Part shown: piece after piece, positions 22,573-33,644 of the stretch
Layout of the letters: every line of letters begins with the position of its first letter
How positions within the stretch are numbered: the first letter of the stretch is position 1
From: Asterella californica
Lineage: Eukaryota; Streptophyta; Marchantiopsida; Marchantiales; Aytoniaceae
NCBI GenBank assembly: GCA_036924285.1
Contig: JAYKYS010000023.1
Location: forward strand, 1,984,001 to 2,048,000
DNA: 64,000 nucleotides
Direction of reading: 5' to 3'
Position numbers and translations under genes: made by a program
The notes under the pieces: generated by a model
Databases searched by the model: none
Seen by the model: the letters and a program-made list of their open reading frames with translations, nothing else
Told to the model about the DNA's origin: nothing

Positions 22573-24156
22573 GATGTTGATTTCGGATCCATGATCAATT
22601 AGAGCAATCACTAGCTCATCCAGATCTCCAATCCTCACCAATGTCTCCGTCGTAGCTCGAGCCCAATGACTGTGACTGTAATGACTTGAGTTTTGCTTCC
22701 CATCCTCCTCTTCATCCTCAAAATGTACTATGCGTCTTCGATCTCTTCCTTCCTCTGAAGAATAAACACTGCACTTTGCAAGCTCTCTTTCTCTCTTCAT
22801 CCCAGACATCTTAGTATCCAAGGCATGCAATAAACCAGTCTCACATCTGTCGCTTTCGTCTGATGATGTCATGATGACATCATGAAACTCGCGCTTAGCA
22901 GTGCCTAAAACTTCCCTCAAGGTAAACTCCATCTTCACATTCAGAATGCAATCTTCCAAGACTCCCTTAAAGTCTGTTGAAGCCTCGATGTCTAACTGCA
23001 GTTTGTAGGCAGTTGGCTTACTCTTCTCTTTCTGAAACTCCTTTGCTCTTTCTTTTCATGGAGAAGGAGCATCATCCATTGGTAGATCTTGAGCTCCTAC
23101 ATCTCGAAGCTCTTGACGAACCTTCTCCCCTCGAGTCTGTCTCTTGGAAGAAGTTCCTTCCCTTACATCCTTTGAATCTCACATTCTCTTCTCTTCGTGT
23201 TGGTTCTTGACGATGTAAGCATGCACCGATAGAGCTTCTATCGGATCCTTCCATCCAATATCCTTCCAGATCGTAGCAGCTGTCCTCAGCAATGTCTCAC
23301 ATGCCATCTTCTCTTCTGTTTCATGGAGATGGCAGATGACCACAACCCACTTGGCTCAACTTGCTCGTTGAAACCTCTCTCAGCTTGATCCTCAACCCTT
23401 GTGCCATAGGTTCCAACTTCCACGATTGCAACTGCTTGTGCTGATAGGTGATCCTCAACCAACTTCTTCATCCCCTCTCTAACAAAGTTGGTCTGAAGAA
23501 GTGCACTAGTATCCCTCAGCGCTACCTTCCCATCTTTCTAGAAGATCACCCCTTGCTGTAAGATATCAATGGACTCCTTACAATCTCTGCGTAGGTAATT
23601 GATATCATCGCGCGCTTGTAGACCCTTGCTCCTCCAATCTTGTGAGCTTGATCTACATGTTTCGCATCCCATGCATGATCTCCTCAAGGCTTGAATCATC
23701 CTTCTTCAGAGACACTACAGTTGCATGGACAACTAGAACAGCTGGTTCAACAACTGGTACTACCTGTCTAGCAACAAGAACCACTGGTTGGACAATAGGA
23801 ATAGGTGTTATAGTAGTCGGTGTTGGTGCCAATCTCCTAACAGGAACCTTCGCTCGTCTTCGCTCCCTCTTGGTAAGCAGACCAACAGCTTCCTCAACCT
23901 TCTTCCAACTGCTGGTCAATCCATCATCTTCTTCTCGATCCTCCAGAAGTACCTCCAGCGTCTCTTGCAACTTCTCATCTGCAGCCCGAAGAAATAACAC
24001 TATCTTGTTGGACTGCAACGTCAACTTCTCCATCCTAATCAACCTAGAAAACTGTTTCTCAAACTCCTTGAACAACTAAGTAGCTTGTAAACCCTTCCTC
24101 GGTTGCTCAACCTATTCCAAGAATGACTTCTTGGTGACTCGACCAGAGTCCTCCAA
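22573..24156 (-). pseudogene. gag: Element C gag and protease N-terminus
   Basis: Minus-strand homologue of B's gag. From 24156 downward it has YLEDSGRVTKKSFLE, stop, VEQPRKGL, then FEKQFSRLIRMEKLTLQSNK and LLTKRERRRAKV (24075-23653). A damaged knuckle region follows, then MKKLVEDHLSA (23471). The C-terminal block at 22959-22573 ends HWARATTETLV...IALIDHGSEIN, the protease active-site motif. The gag N-terminus (about 130 residues) is absent at the rearranged junction near 24157. Several frameshifts and stops. B is inserted immediately after DHGSEINI. Confidence 0.85.
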
Positions 24157-25002
24157 ATAGTATTGATTTTCTCTTCTTTCGACACTTTGTCTACTTCATT
24201 TGGACGCCTAGTGGAGAAGTTACGAAACTCGAAAGAAAGGAAAATCAAACTAAGCCCTAGTTAACTTGCTGATTGGGTATTTGTGGCTCCAAATGCTATA
24301 CTAAGGACGCAAGGGGCCTACTTCCTCATTATTGGAGAAAACTTGTACATACTGTGATTGACGTAAGGGGGCTGCTTAAGGGGTTAGCTTGTTCTTGCGA
24401 TATGTCGATGGATGTTATGGAGAATTGAGAAGTCCAATGCATGCGCGCAAGGTGTCATTGGATTCAAATCTGTGCAGGCTACGTGTGGATTAAGACGGTT
24501 TGTGAAGAGACGGATCGGGGGTTGTGTTCTAGGAGAAATTGAGACGCAAGAGAGAGATTTGGAAGACTTCAGTAATCTGTGAAGGAGAGTTGGACCGTTC
24601 GAGTCGTTCTGGAGTCCAAACTTGCTGTTCTTGGGTCCATCGAGATCAGAACGCCGAGTTCTTCAAGAAATTGAAGACGATACGAAGTTTCATCAGACGG
24701 TTCAGGAGTTCTAAGTGAAATTGACTTGCAGGGAAGTGCTTACGTCAGATTTTTATTCGCCTGCGACTTGAGATTGGGTTGTTCTTCGTGATCGGTCAAC
24801 CAAGCTCTTTGTTCTTGGTGCTTACGCGATTTGAGAGTTTTCATCTACGCATAGGAGAAGACCGTACGTGGATTGGGTTGTTGGTTTGGTTGTGGTGAGC
24901 AAGTTTGAGCCGTAGGGAGTCGATTTACGTCAGACTTCTCATGAGTGTCTTTGGAGGGACAAACATCGAAGTCTGAATTCATGTAGGAGCCGGTCCACGA
25001 CA
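24157..25002. mobile_element. Rearranged 5' LTR of element C
   Basis: The last 60 or so bases (to 25002) are the LTR start on the minus strand (TGTCGTGGACCGGCTCC), matching 7212 downward. The remaining block 24157-24943 matches C's 3' LTR interior (5940-6740) but in the opposite orientation to the element, so it appears inverted. The junction falls near 24943 (ACGTCAGACTTCTC). The LTR end, primer site and gag start expected next are missing. An inversion with deletion, or a fusion with another LTR copy, would explain it. Confidence 0.7.
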
Positions 25003-26042
25003 CGACAACGTGTTATTTTACAAGTCTTTGCATGAAGTTTTAGGTTTATGCTGGCACTTTAAAGACTTGTTGTGGTAACCTATGTGTGAAATTAAGTTAC
25101 CACGTGGATTATAGCACAGATCCACGTGGTAAAAAGGACAGTTAAATGGAGCTATGGAGTAACTCCCATTGGTCCATTTTTGTCCTTTGTGAAACTCTTA
25201 ACTTAGAAGTAGAGGTCTGAGCCTTTGAGCTTTTGGTAAGGGCATTGAGAGATCTGAGAACACAAGGTGAGAGAGCTCGTCGTCCCCGTCACTATCTGTG
25301 AAATTTTTGATCGATTTGGAGCAATAAAGAAGGAGTTATGTCAAGTTGAAGTTTGGATTGTTTGAAATTGTATCAAAATTGTTGATTTTGAGGTTTTGAG
25401 TGTCAATTCTAGCAGAAAAGAGATAATCTTTTCAAACCTACGTGGCTGCATTCAATGTCAGCTGGGCTACGATTCTCCAAAGAGTTTCATGTCATTCGAG
25501 TGAGTGATTAAATCAAGACGACCGCTGAAGCTGAGGGGGGGCTGAAAAGCTCTCAATCTAGAGCAACAAGTTCAGAGCTCGAGATCTGGAGAACTGTGTA
25601 CAATCACAAGGATGTTCAGGATGTTGTAGACTCCAAATCCTATAAGAATTAGCCAAAGTGATCGACCTAATTTTTTGTTCTAGGTCGAAGTAGCCATTTG
25701 GGTGCCAAACGTAGTGAGTAGAAATATTTTTGATCATATCTAAGTGTTGATTGATCTCAGGCTGAAAGTTCGTATGTGTGTTCAGCAAGGTCTCTTTTAC
25801 ATGTAGGAGAAGTTTTGAAGTCTAAACCATCATATGTTTCCTCTCTTTGGGTGTTAAAGTTCACCATCTGATCTTATTACTACTAGTTAGACCTGAATTT
25901 CACTTTCTGAACATATTAGAGGACCCAATAGACCTGTGTGAGTGTTTATAGTGTCACGTTATAACATGAAGCCTACCTCTTGAGTAAAAAACTGCAGCTA
26001 AAAGCCCGACGTTTTCCTAAGTAGACGTATCACACTCTGACA
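25003..26042 (+). mobile_element. LTR of element D, right part
   Basis: Continues the LTR begun at 5036-5231. It resembles B's LTR from about 15410 to its end (GCTGGCACTTTA, TTACCACGTGG, TAGACGTATCACACTCTGACA). Divergence from B is clearly greater than between B and F. Just after the end comes TGTGAACTCACCACGT, resembling the family primer site, so this is best read as D's 5' LTR. Confidence 0.75.
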
Positions 26043-26061
26043 CAGTGTGAACTCACCACGT

Positions 26062-27345
26062 TGTCAGAGTGTGATCCGTCTACCTAGGAAAGCGCCGGGC
26101 TTCTGACTGTGGTTGTTTACTCAAGAGGTTGGCTTTCAGGTCACAACAGGAGCTATAAACACTCACAGAGGAGTGTAGGATCCTCTAGGATTGCTCAAAA
26201 GGTGAAATTTAGGTCTCACTAGTAGTAATAGGTTTAGACGGTGAACTTTGGCACTCAAAGAGAAGAAAACTATGAAGGTTTAGACTTCTAAACTTCCCCT
26301 ACATGTAAATGAGGTACTACTGAACACACACACGAAGTTTCAGCCTGAGATTGAATTCTAGCACCGAGATGTTGACAGAAAAGTTTTGAGTAAGAGAATT
26401 ATGGCAATTTCTGGTACCTAGATAGCTATTCTGACCTAGAACAGAGAATTGGCTCGATGAATTCAAATATTCTCACAGTATTTGAAGTCTACAAGATGCT
26501 GAACATCCTTGTGAAGTTGGGACTCCTGAATGTACACAGAACTCCAGATCTCCTCCTCTGAAGCCGCTGCTCTAGATTAAGAGCTTTTCAGACCCCCTCT
26601 GCTTCAGCGGCCGCCCTGAATTACTCAGTTACTCAATCGATATGAAACTTTTTGGGAAATCGTAGCCCTGCTGGCAGAGAACGCAACCACGAAGTTTTGA
26701 AGCGATTTATTCAATTCTGCTGCAAGTGACACTGAAAACCCCAAAATCAACAAAAGTGATGCAGTTTTGGCATAATCCGAACTTCAATTGGTCATAACTT
26801 CGTCTTTATTGCCTCAAATCGATCGAAAATTTCACTGGAAGTGCTTGGCATGACGAGACCTCTCTCCTTGTGCTCTCAGATTTCGAAAATACCTCACCAA
26901 AATGCTCGAACTCCACTCTAGAGCTCTGTTTCTAAACTTAGAGTTTCACAAAAGACAAAAATGGACCAATGGGAGTTCATAGCTCCACTTGATTGTCCTT
27001 TTGTGCCTTAAACTACCTGGTAACGTATCTACACTCATAGGCTACCACGTCAAGCCCCCTAGAGTGCCAGCGTAAAACTTAAACTACCTAAAATGACACG
27101 TAGCCCCGAAAAATAACTTAAATCAGCTAGAAAGCGTGCATGGGCGACACGCAAATACAACCCATGAGCTTAAGCCCTATCAACATGGTAATCAACCTAC
27201 TAAGACTCAAAATAGTGTTAACACCGTATGCAAAGGTGTCAAACATATACATAAACGACTAGAAGTAATATGAGCTAACTTCTAGAACTACTAAACTCAA
27301 GCGTCGGAGTAGAAATATAACATGTAGCCGTCAAGTAGCACGACA
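26062..27345 (-). mobile_element. Solo LTR F (1284 bp), B family
   Basis: A complete B-type LTR on the minus strand: start TGTCGTGCTACTTGACGG at 27345, end CACTCTGACA at 26062. ACGT flanks both sides (26058-26061 and 27346-27349), a 4 bp target duplication. No internal sequence remains, as expected for LTR-LTR recombination. It lies tail-to-tail with D's LTR, 19 bp away, forming a long inverted repeat. Confidence 0.85.
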
Positions 27346-27877
27346 ACGTACTATAGAAAAATATCTCGTGGAACCTCCCCAGAGCCCTATGATGACAAAA
27401 CTCTGTGTCGACCATGGACACACCAACAATCATGAACCAACAGCTCCAACTTGAGCACTGGAAACAAACCCCATCATCACACATGATCACTATTGTTGTA
27501 ACTCAACTCATAGTGAGCTAACCTATCCCCTACTCGAATGAGTATGGACAACTTGAACCTACCATCACCACAAGCAACCTCTCATGGTCTGCTGGTCCAC
27601 AAGTCCAACCTCACTGTGAGAGAAACATCAAAAGTCTGATTGGTTCGCAACCCTAGTCTCACTACGGATAGTACATTAGAATAATCACTTTGAAAATCAG
27701 GCGTCAACACAAGCAAACGCGGCGCACAAATAAAATATAGAGCGGATTCCGATAGCAAACGCGCGGATTTTGTCAATTCGACCACAAAACCAATTTACTA
27801 TAAACGAATATGAGGGAGATGATAGAATTCTCAATCACTACACTATAGGACATTAGACTAGAGCTACTACGCAAACT
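27346..27877. other. Probable leader or flank of element D, no gene
   Basis: About 530 bp between solo LTR F and the protease fragment. I see no conserved reading frame. If D's LTR is the 5' one, this is its leader with gag deleted. Confidence 0.35.
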
Positions 27878-28320
27878 TTGGTGAAGGTAAGAGATCTGGC
27901 AGATCCGATGATTGCTCTCATTGATCATGGATATGAAATTAACATTGTGTCTAAGGATGTTTACAAGAGAGAGAAGTGGTCAATTGACACAGAGCATGGT
28001 TGGATGATCGGGACAACAATAAAACACAAGGAGAATTCTATGGTGTTTGTCCAAATGTAAAGATGAAGCTTGGGAATGTAGTTACAAAACAATTTTTTTT
28101 GTTCAGGACACTACTTCGTATTTGGTGATTCTTGGACAGCATACATTATGGCTGTAAGGATGGAGATCAAGGTATTCAATGACATATCCGATTATGTTCG
28201 GATTAGATGTCGAGACGATAAGAGAACAATGCAGTTCTTTTATTGTAACTCTTGACCATGAGCATAATCGAGAGTACTTGCAGAGTGGTTCTCTTCCTAT
28301 AGTGATTGAAAAATTCAAGG
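27878..28320 (+). pseudogene. Gypsy aspartic protease fragment (probably element D)
   Basis: Reads LADPMIALIDHGYEINIVS, then YKREKWSIDTEHGWMIG, and after a stop and frameshifts YLVILGQH and DHEHNREYLQSG. This matches B's protease segment 18420-18790 in order. It lacks gag and everything after protease. Orientation matches LTR D. Confidence 0.8.
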
Positions 28321-29521
28321 ATTCTCACATAAGGTCACTGTAGAGCGAAGGTATAGTGGTACATCAAGTTCAGATATCACATTCATAACAGAACCTCCTA
28401 CCACCAACACATCAAGTACAAAGTGTCCATTTAGTTGAACCTCGATCTTGGATGCTTTTGTGCATACCTCAGAGGTATGAGCATCCACTACACCAACTGC
28501 CACACTTGATACGTTGGTCTTGTCTTTAGACTTCTTCTTCTTGCTCCTTCTCGAGCTCAATCCTCCTCAAAGCTCTTTCCTCAAGCTTGGATTGAGTGCA
28601 ATCAATTGACCAATCATTATGTTGGCTTTTTGAGTGCCAATGTTCTCAATTACGTCATACTTAGGTTGAGCAGCTGAATTGATGAAATCCTCCATCCTCA
28701 ACTTCTTCTTAGACTCCTTTTAAGACGAAGACATAATGCTGGAACGTGTGCTCTTACTTGGAGAATCCTCAAGGAACATATGTTCATCCGAAAACTTAGT
28801 TCTTTTCCTCTTGTCAGCATTCTCTTCTCTAATAAACATGTGACACCTACACCGCATCAATTGTGACAACTATTTGTCTTTGTTTTGTGACGGAACTCTT
28901 CCTCCAAGGTTTCTTCTTGTACTTTTATTGTTCCGTCCTTCATTTTGGATAGATTATAGACAATTTCTTCAGAAATGAGGACCACCACATCCGTACCATG
29001 GAATACCATTGTCATTTTGAGCTCCACAATTGGAGCATCCTCCATAACCTCTTTGACCTCTTCCTCCTCCTTAATTTCTTTGCTCTTTCAGTTGCACCAC
29101 ATTGATCTTCAGATATGCCAATGTTTCTCTTATTTGTCTCAATTCATCTTGAAGATTAGGCACCTAAAGGTTAATAGTAACCACAGCAGGTGTTGGTATC
29201 CTTGGAGCAGCTCTACTATTGAGTGTATTCCCTCCAACACCGCTTTCTTTATTTCTTCTAGAAGAACGTCATCATCTTCCAAACTCTCTTACATTCGAAC
29301 GACAATTTCAATCGCTTTTGTCTTAATTGTGGGCATCTCGTACTTCGGAGATTCAAACCTTCCACAAAGTTCTTGATAAGCATGACCACAATTCTTATAA
29401 TTGTAGCCTCCATAGTATTATCTCTCTTCTCCAATATAGTCTTGAAACGAACCTCCAACTTCTCGATCTTTTTTCCGTTGTCATGTTGTACATGGACCTG
29501 TACGGTGAAAATTAGTTGCAA
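28315..29521 (-). pseudogene. Gag-protease remnant of a different gypsy lineage (element I)
   Basis: Minus strand. Around 28740-28570 it reads KKLRMEDFINSAAQPKYDVIENIG, then NIMIGQLIALNPSLRKEL, a wording typical of the segment before the protease in a gypsy lineage distinct from B. The block at 28560-28315 has VQLNGHFVLDVLVVGGSVMNV, a protease active-site region in which the expected DGGS has become VGGS. Upstream pieces (29045-28857, 29521-29258) are poorly conserved gag. Stops separate the blocks and no RT follows. Confidence 0.6.
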
Positions 29522-29977
29522 AGAGATTTTTTCTCTGTTGTGTAAAAGAAGCTGCCCTGTAGCTTACCAAGCTGGGCAAGAGCTAAGCTGGGAATGCTTG
29601 ACAAGCTACCCCTTAGCTTGAATTGAAATATCACCTTGAAGGGGTCAAAAAGTTCCAGAATGCAGAGCTCATCGAGGAGGACAACTCCATGCTTTCGGTT
29701 TCTTCAAAAAATGTTTTAGGTAATAGTTAGTATAAGTCTTAGACTATGAAAGATGCAAAAGAGAGAAATCCGTCGATTCCAACTCGTGACTCGAACTTAG
29801 AATCTGATAGCGTGAGTTTGTAGGTGTTCACAAGTACTATAGTTTTGATTCCTTATTCATTAAAAAGGGAGTTGTATAGAGAAGTTAGCATAGGAAAGGC
29901 TAGTAAAGACTTTACAAGAAAACTTCTTCAGTAAAAACATATGTATAGAAAATTTTATCTTCTAGAACGCAACCAAA

Positions 29978-30045
29978 GGCCATCATAGTGATAGGGCGCT
30001 TGCCTAGGAGGAAAGTGATCTCAGGATCAATTCCTCCTAACCTCT
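29978..30045 (+). repeat. tRNA-like, SINE-head candidate
   Basis: ATAGTGATAGGGCGCTTGCC (about 29985-30004) resembles an A box in a tRNA-derived SINE head. GGATCAATTCC (30024-30034) resembles a B box (GGTTCGAATCC), about 29 bp downstream. No cloverleaf closes and no CCA-type acceptor is evident, so it is not a functional tRNA gene. The 3' end of any SINE is not defined. Confidence 0.35.
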
Positions 30046-30221
30046 GGTTCCTATTCCGGCATGTTGGCCTCCTGGAAGGGAGTCTATGTTGGATATGCAG
30101 CCACGTCCTGCATATCTAGGGGCGGGAAATCGGTATCTCTTTTAATCGTGGGCTTCCTGACCTAAGCCTCAGCATGCTACCGTGAATATATCATAGAAGA
30201 TACGTGGTGCGCATATGGAGG

Positions 30222-30249
30222 GGGGCTGTAAGCCCTATGGGACAGCCCC
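30222..30249. other. GC-rich hairpin
   Basis: GGGGCTGT (30222-30229) pairs with ACAGCCCC (30242-30249), with an inner CCC-TAT-GGG stem. Significance unknown. Confidence 0.5.
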
Positions 30250-30538
30250 ATAAGTGTAGGGGCTTCGATTTACATTGGATGGCTTGTGGTATATTTAGGG
30301 TGGCATCAAGATGACATCAAGAGCACGGGAAATTTTTGTTGATCAATTAAATAATCATCGGGTCGGCTTTGCAATTACAAAAGAAGCTGTGAGACCTTTA
30401 TCAGTGAAGGAGTAGGTTTTGTAAAGGTAGTTGTGAAACTTTTATTAAAAAGAGGCCTGCTTAGCAAATAAAGTTCTGTACGCATAAGGACAATAGAGGG
30501 GCAGCTTAGCTAGGGCCTTATCTTTTAGGTTAAATAAT

Positions 30539-32546
30539 TGTGGTGCCCACAAATTACAGGATGCACGAATTTTCGAAATTTTTAAGAATAATAACTTGTT
30601 TGTATAACTGAAGAAGCGTTGTTACTTAAGGTTACGTCTTCCTTAACAGGAAGATGATCTTAAGAGCTGTTTGTAATAAGAAGTTGACTTCTTCGGAAGA
30701 CGACCGTCTTCGGAAGAGCGTCTTCTCAGTTGCGTCTTCGGAAGACGAGAAGACGGCGGAAGATGAGAAGACGGCGGAAGACACCTGTCTTCCAGAAGAC
30801 AGCGACCGCGAAGGACCAACCACGAGTTTTCGGGTAAGACAGTAGGTGTACCTACTGGGGCGCACCGAATAGGTAGGTAGGTCAGGAAGACACCAAGGTC
30901 GAGAATCCCTAATCTGCGGGGAAGATGCGTGAGGAAGCACATTAGGCGCATTCAACTTCCCGCAGCACAGCGCGCTTGAGAAGATCGATTGAGAGAGTGA
31001 GCTTCACGAGCTAGCATTGAGAGAGGAATCGAGTAAGACATTGAGGTAGGAGAGAACAAGTTGGCAGCTAGGCGAAGGGTGAAATCGAATTGCTAGAGCA
31101 CAAACAGCAGAGAGAGCGAAGGCGTTTCTGTGGAGCTTCCGAGAAGTTGACAGTGGAGAGTGACGAGTAGAAGCGAAGGTGGAATCAAGGTGTGGACCGA
31201 AATTGACAGCAGGCGTCGTCGAGAAGAGTCGCATTGGAAGCTAGTGCAAGAGCCAGAAGCGCGCGGAGGTCGAAGGCAACTTGGGGAGCCGAAGAAGACT
31301 GTAGAGGTTCTTTCCCTTGTTCTTTCCCCTTCCCACTTCTTCTCGCCATTGTCTGGTACTCCCCCCGCTTCCTTGATTGTGTGCAGGCAGCCTAATCGAT
31401 CACTCCCACCCCCCATTCTTTCTATTTGAGACATTGGGCGCGGAAGCGCTGCCCAATTTCTGTCAAGACATCTCCTTGCTTCTTCCCGAGCTCAATTCGA
31501 GCTTCCCTACCCCTAGTCCTCAAATTGGAGACCCCAACTATCCATTTCCCTACCCTACTACCTCTCTACCCCCGAAACTTGGAACAGAAGACGATTCGGA
31601 AGATGGGAACATCTTCGGAAGACGCTTCTAAAACTTGACTGTCTTCGGAAGACCGTCTTCGGAAGACTGTCTTCGGAAGTCGACTGAACACCATTCGTAT
31701 CAAGTAGAGAGACTTGGTACGAATCCTGAGTGGTGTGGTGAGTTGTTTTGTTATTTCGAGAAGTTGGAAGTCAGGAACTAGGCCTGTGCCTCCCGGTCTT
31801 CCAAGCTTCTCAACTCCCCATCTTCCTAGAGAGACTAGAAGACTGGAAGGCTGGCAAAATGAGCGAGAAGACGCGAGGGTCCATTCGGGTCTCTTCTGTC
31901 CGATCCATAGCAGCCGTTCCTTCTTCTTCCCGAACTTAGAAGAGAGTTGTGAGAAGTCTTGCTGGCAGAATCTGGAGGGAATGATCGAGGGTCATGTCTT
32001 CTCATCATGCAGCAAGCTTCTTCTGAGTGCGTATGAGAGGTGAGAAGTCAGAAGAACAGAGTGCAGTTGTCTTGAGTCTGTTGTGAGGATAGATTGCGCG
32101 TAGGAAGACGAAGACAGGTGAGACCAGTGAAGGGAAGCCCGACTTCGGGAAGTCTTCCGAGAAAGACATTTAATCGGAAGCTGTCCCGAGTGTCTTCCCA
32201 GAGGCCACTGTCACCGCATGAGCCCGTAACCATCTTCTGAACCTTTCTTATACTCTACTTCTCGCATATCTTGTATCTTCTGATAGGAAGTAGGATGTAA
32301 TGCAAGGTGGGTTGTCTTCTTGGTAATCCATGCGAGGCCTTGCTTAGATAGGATTGTTTAGATATAGCTCGGAAGACGAGAGCTATCTAGGAAGTACTGT
32401 TAGAATCCCGGAAGACGGAGTAGCTGTCTTCTAGAAGACTAGTTTCGTCTTCTGAGAAGTAGAAGCTAGACTGTGGACATTCGGGAAGGACTGAGCCTTT
32501 AGCTCATAGTAGGTGCTTGTGGTTTAGTGCAACAGATCTTCCAGGT
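30539..32546 (+). mobile_element. Element E: left end and 2 kb leader
   Basis: Left end defined by comparison: TTGTGGTGCCCACAAATTA is shared with the second plus copy (60711), while upstream sequence differs. The TGG-start text could be a primer-binding site, which would place a now-lost LTR to the left. The leader is full of GAAGAC and GTCTTC, often as GTCTTCGGAAGAC, with clusters at 30690-30810 and 31635-31680. It has only short, unconserved frames. It is collinear with 60711-62700. Confidence 0.7.
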
Positions 32547-33644
32547 ATGTCGATGCATCCGCGGGGCTTGGTGTTACCAGCGGCAGAATTGGCCGAGGCC
32601 ACTCCTTTCCTCAAGGAGTTGGGTCTCGACTTCTTCTTGTGGGATTGGAACCTCGCAGATCAAGGGCTTCTGGAGGAAGTGTGGGCAGCGTTACCACCGC
32701 GTAACCGTGTATCTGCAAAGGCAGGAGTAGCTCGGGGAAGACCGTCTTCCTGGACTGAAGACTGGTGGCGTAAGGCGTTTCACAGGCCTGAGTCCGAGAA
32801 CCAAGGATATTGGTACGAGAAGAAGATCTTGCCTAGGATCGTGAGTTCGTGGCATGTGCCTGGGAGCACCACCTGCCTTTTCGTGGAAGACAGGCAGGGG
32901 AGGAACGGTTGGAAGATAGAATCTTACCGGGAGCCGAAGAAGCGCCTCCTGGCGAAGTTATTTCTGCATCTCTTTCCCAAGGGGAAAGCGCAGAAGACAA
33001 GGTACTTAGGCGATCAGGACGTGGAGTTCCTGGAATCAGTGTGGGATGACAGAGTGCCCATCTACTGGGGCGCGTACATCCACAACTACGTACAGACGGA
33101 GCTAGCATACTTGGGTACCCCGGCGGGAGGACACCTGACGCTCTTCCTCTGCTACTTGTTTGTAGCCATGGGGGATCTTAGGGAAGATCAGCTGGCAGTG
33201 TATGGACCAACGGAGAGACAGGAGGTGAAGGAGGAGACCTCGGAAGACGATGACCGAGAGGCAGCAGCAACGTCCCCTCCCACTCTGATGCCACAACTGA
33301 GGCCCGGCTCTCACCAGAAGACGCTTCTGGAAAGGGAAGATGAGTCTAGTGGGTCAGAAGACGCCACGCCACTGAGGAAGATGGGTCCCAGAAGTGTACC
33401 GAGGACACCCATCTCCCTCATTCACTCAGGATCGGAGTCCGACTCGGAAGAAGACCTGCTGAGTACCCGATCGGAGCAGAAGACTGCTTCTGCAACGCCT
33501 GGGAGTCTTCCGAAGACTCCAAAAGATGAAGGATGGATGGGCGCTCCTGCTGCGATGCGAGGAAGCGCAAAGAAGAGAGCCGCTCCTGTCATGAGGAGTC
33601 TTCCACCCCGGAAGATGAGAAGAGTAGCTTCTTCTCGTGCGTAG
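32547..33644 (+). CDS. Element E ORF, segment 1 (unknown conserved domain)
   Basis: Start chosen at ATG 32547 because all three copies share M-x-M-H at this point (MSMH, MTMH, MLMH). The 30 bp of open frame before it are not conserved. About 365 residues. The conserved globular half includes ELGLDFFLWDWNL, AGVARGRPSSW, SWHVPGSTTCLF, GWKIESYREPKKRLLAKLF, VPIYWGAYIHNYV and LGTPAGGHLTLFLCYL. An acidic Ser/Asp/Glu-rich linker and a basic tail (KKRAAPVMRSLPPRKMRR) follow. I do not recognise the domain; a capsid or gag-like role is a guess from its position. It ends in UAG within CGTGCGTAGAAGATG. Confidence 0.7.
   Translation: MSMHPRGLVLPAAELAEATPFLKELGLDFFLWDWNLADQGLLEEVWAALPPRNRVSAKAGVARGRPSSWTEDWWRKAFHRPESENQGYWYEKKILPRIVSSWHVPGSTTCLFVEDRQGRNGWKIESYREPKKRLLAKLFLHLFPKGKAQKTRYLGDQDVEFLESVWDDRVPIYWGAYIHNYVQTELAYLGTPAGGHLTLFLCYLFVAMGDLREDQLAVYGPTERQEVKEETSEDDDREAAATSPPTLMPQLRPGSHQKTLLEREDESSGSEDATPLRKMGPRSVPRTPISLIHSGSESDSEEDLLSTRSEQKTASATPGSLPKTPKDEGWMGAPAAMRGSAKKRAAPVMRSLPPRKMRRVASSRA

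Larger units (their letters stand above)
29522..30538. other. Intergenic/repeat-derived stretch
   Basis: About 1 kb without a convincing frame. It contains the tRNA-like stretch at 29978-30045, a hairpin at 30222-30249, and GCAGCTTAGC-type text near both ends. Otherwise nothing recognised. Confidence 0.4.

Noticed and set aside
29978..30045. Functional tRNA gene
   Set aside because: Box-like motifs exist but no acceptor stem or cloverleaf closes, and the B box is degenerate.
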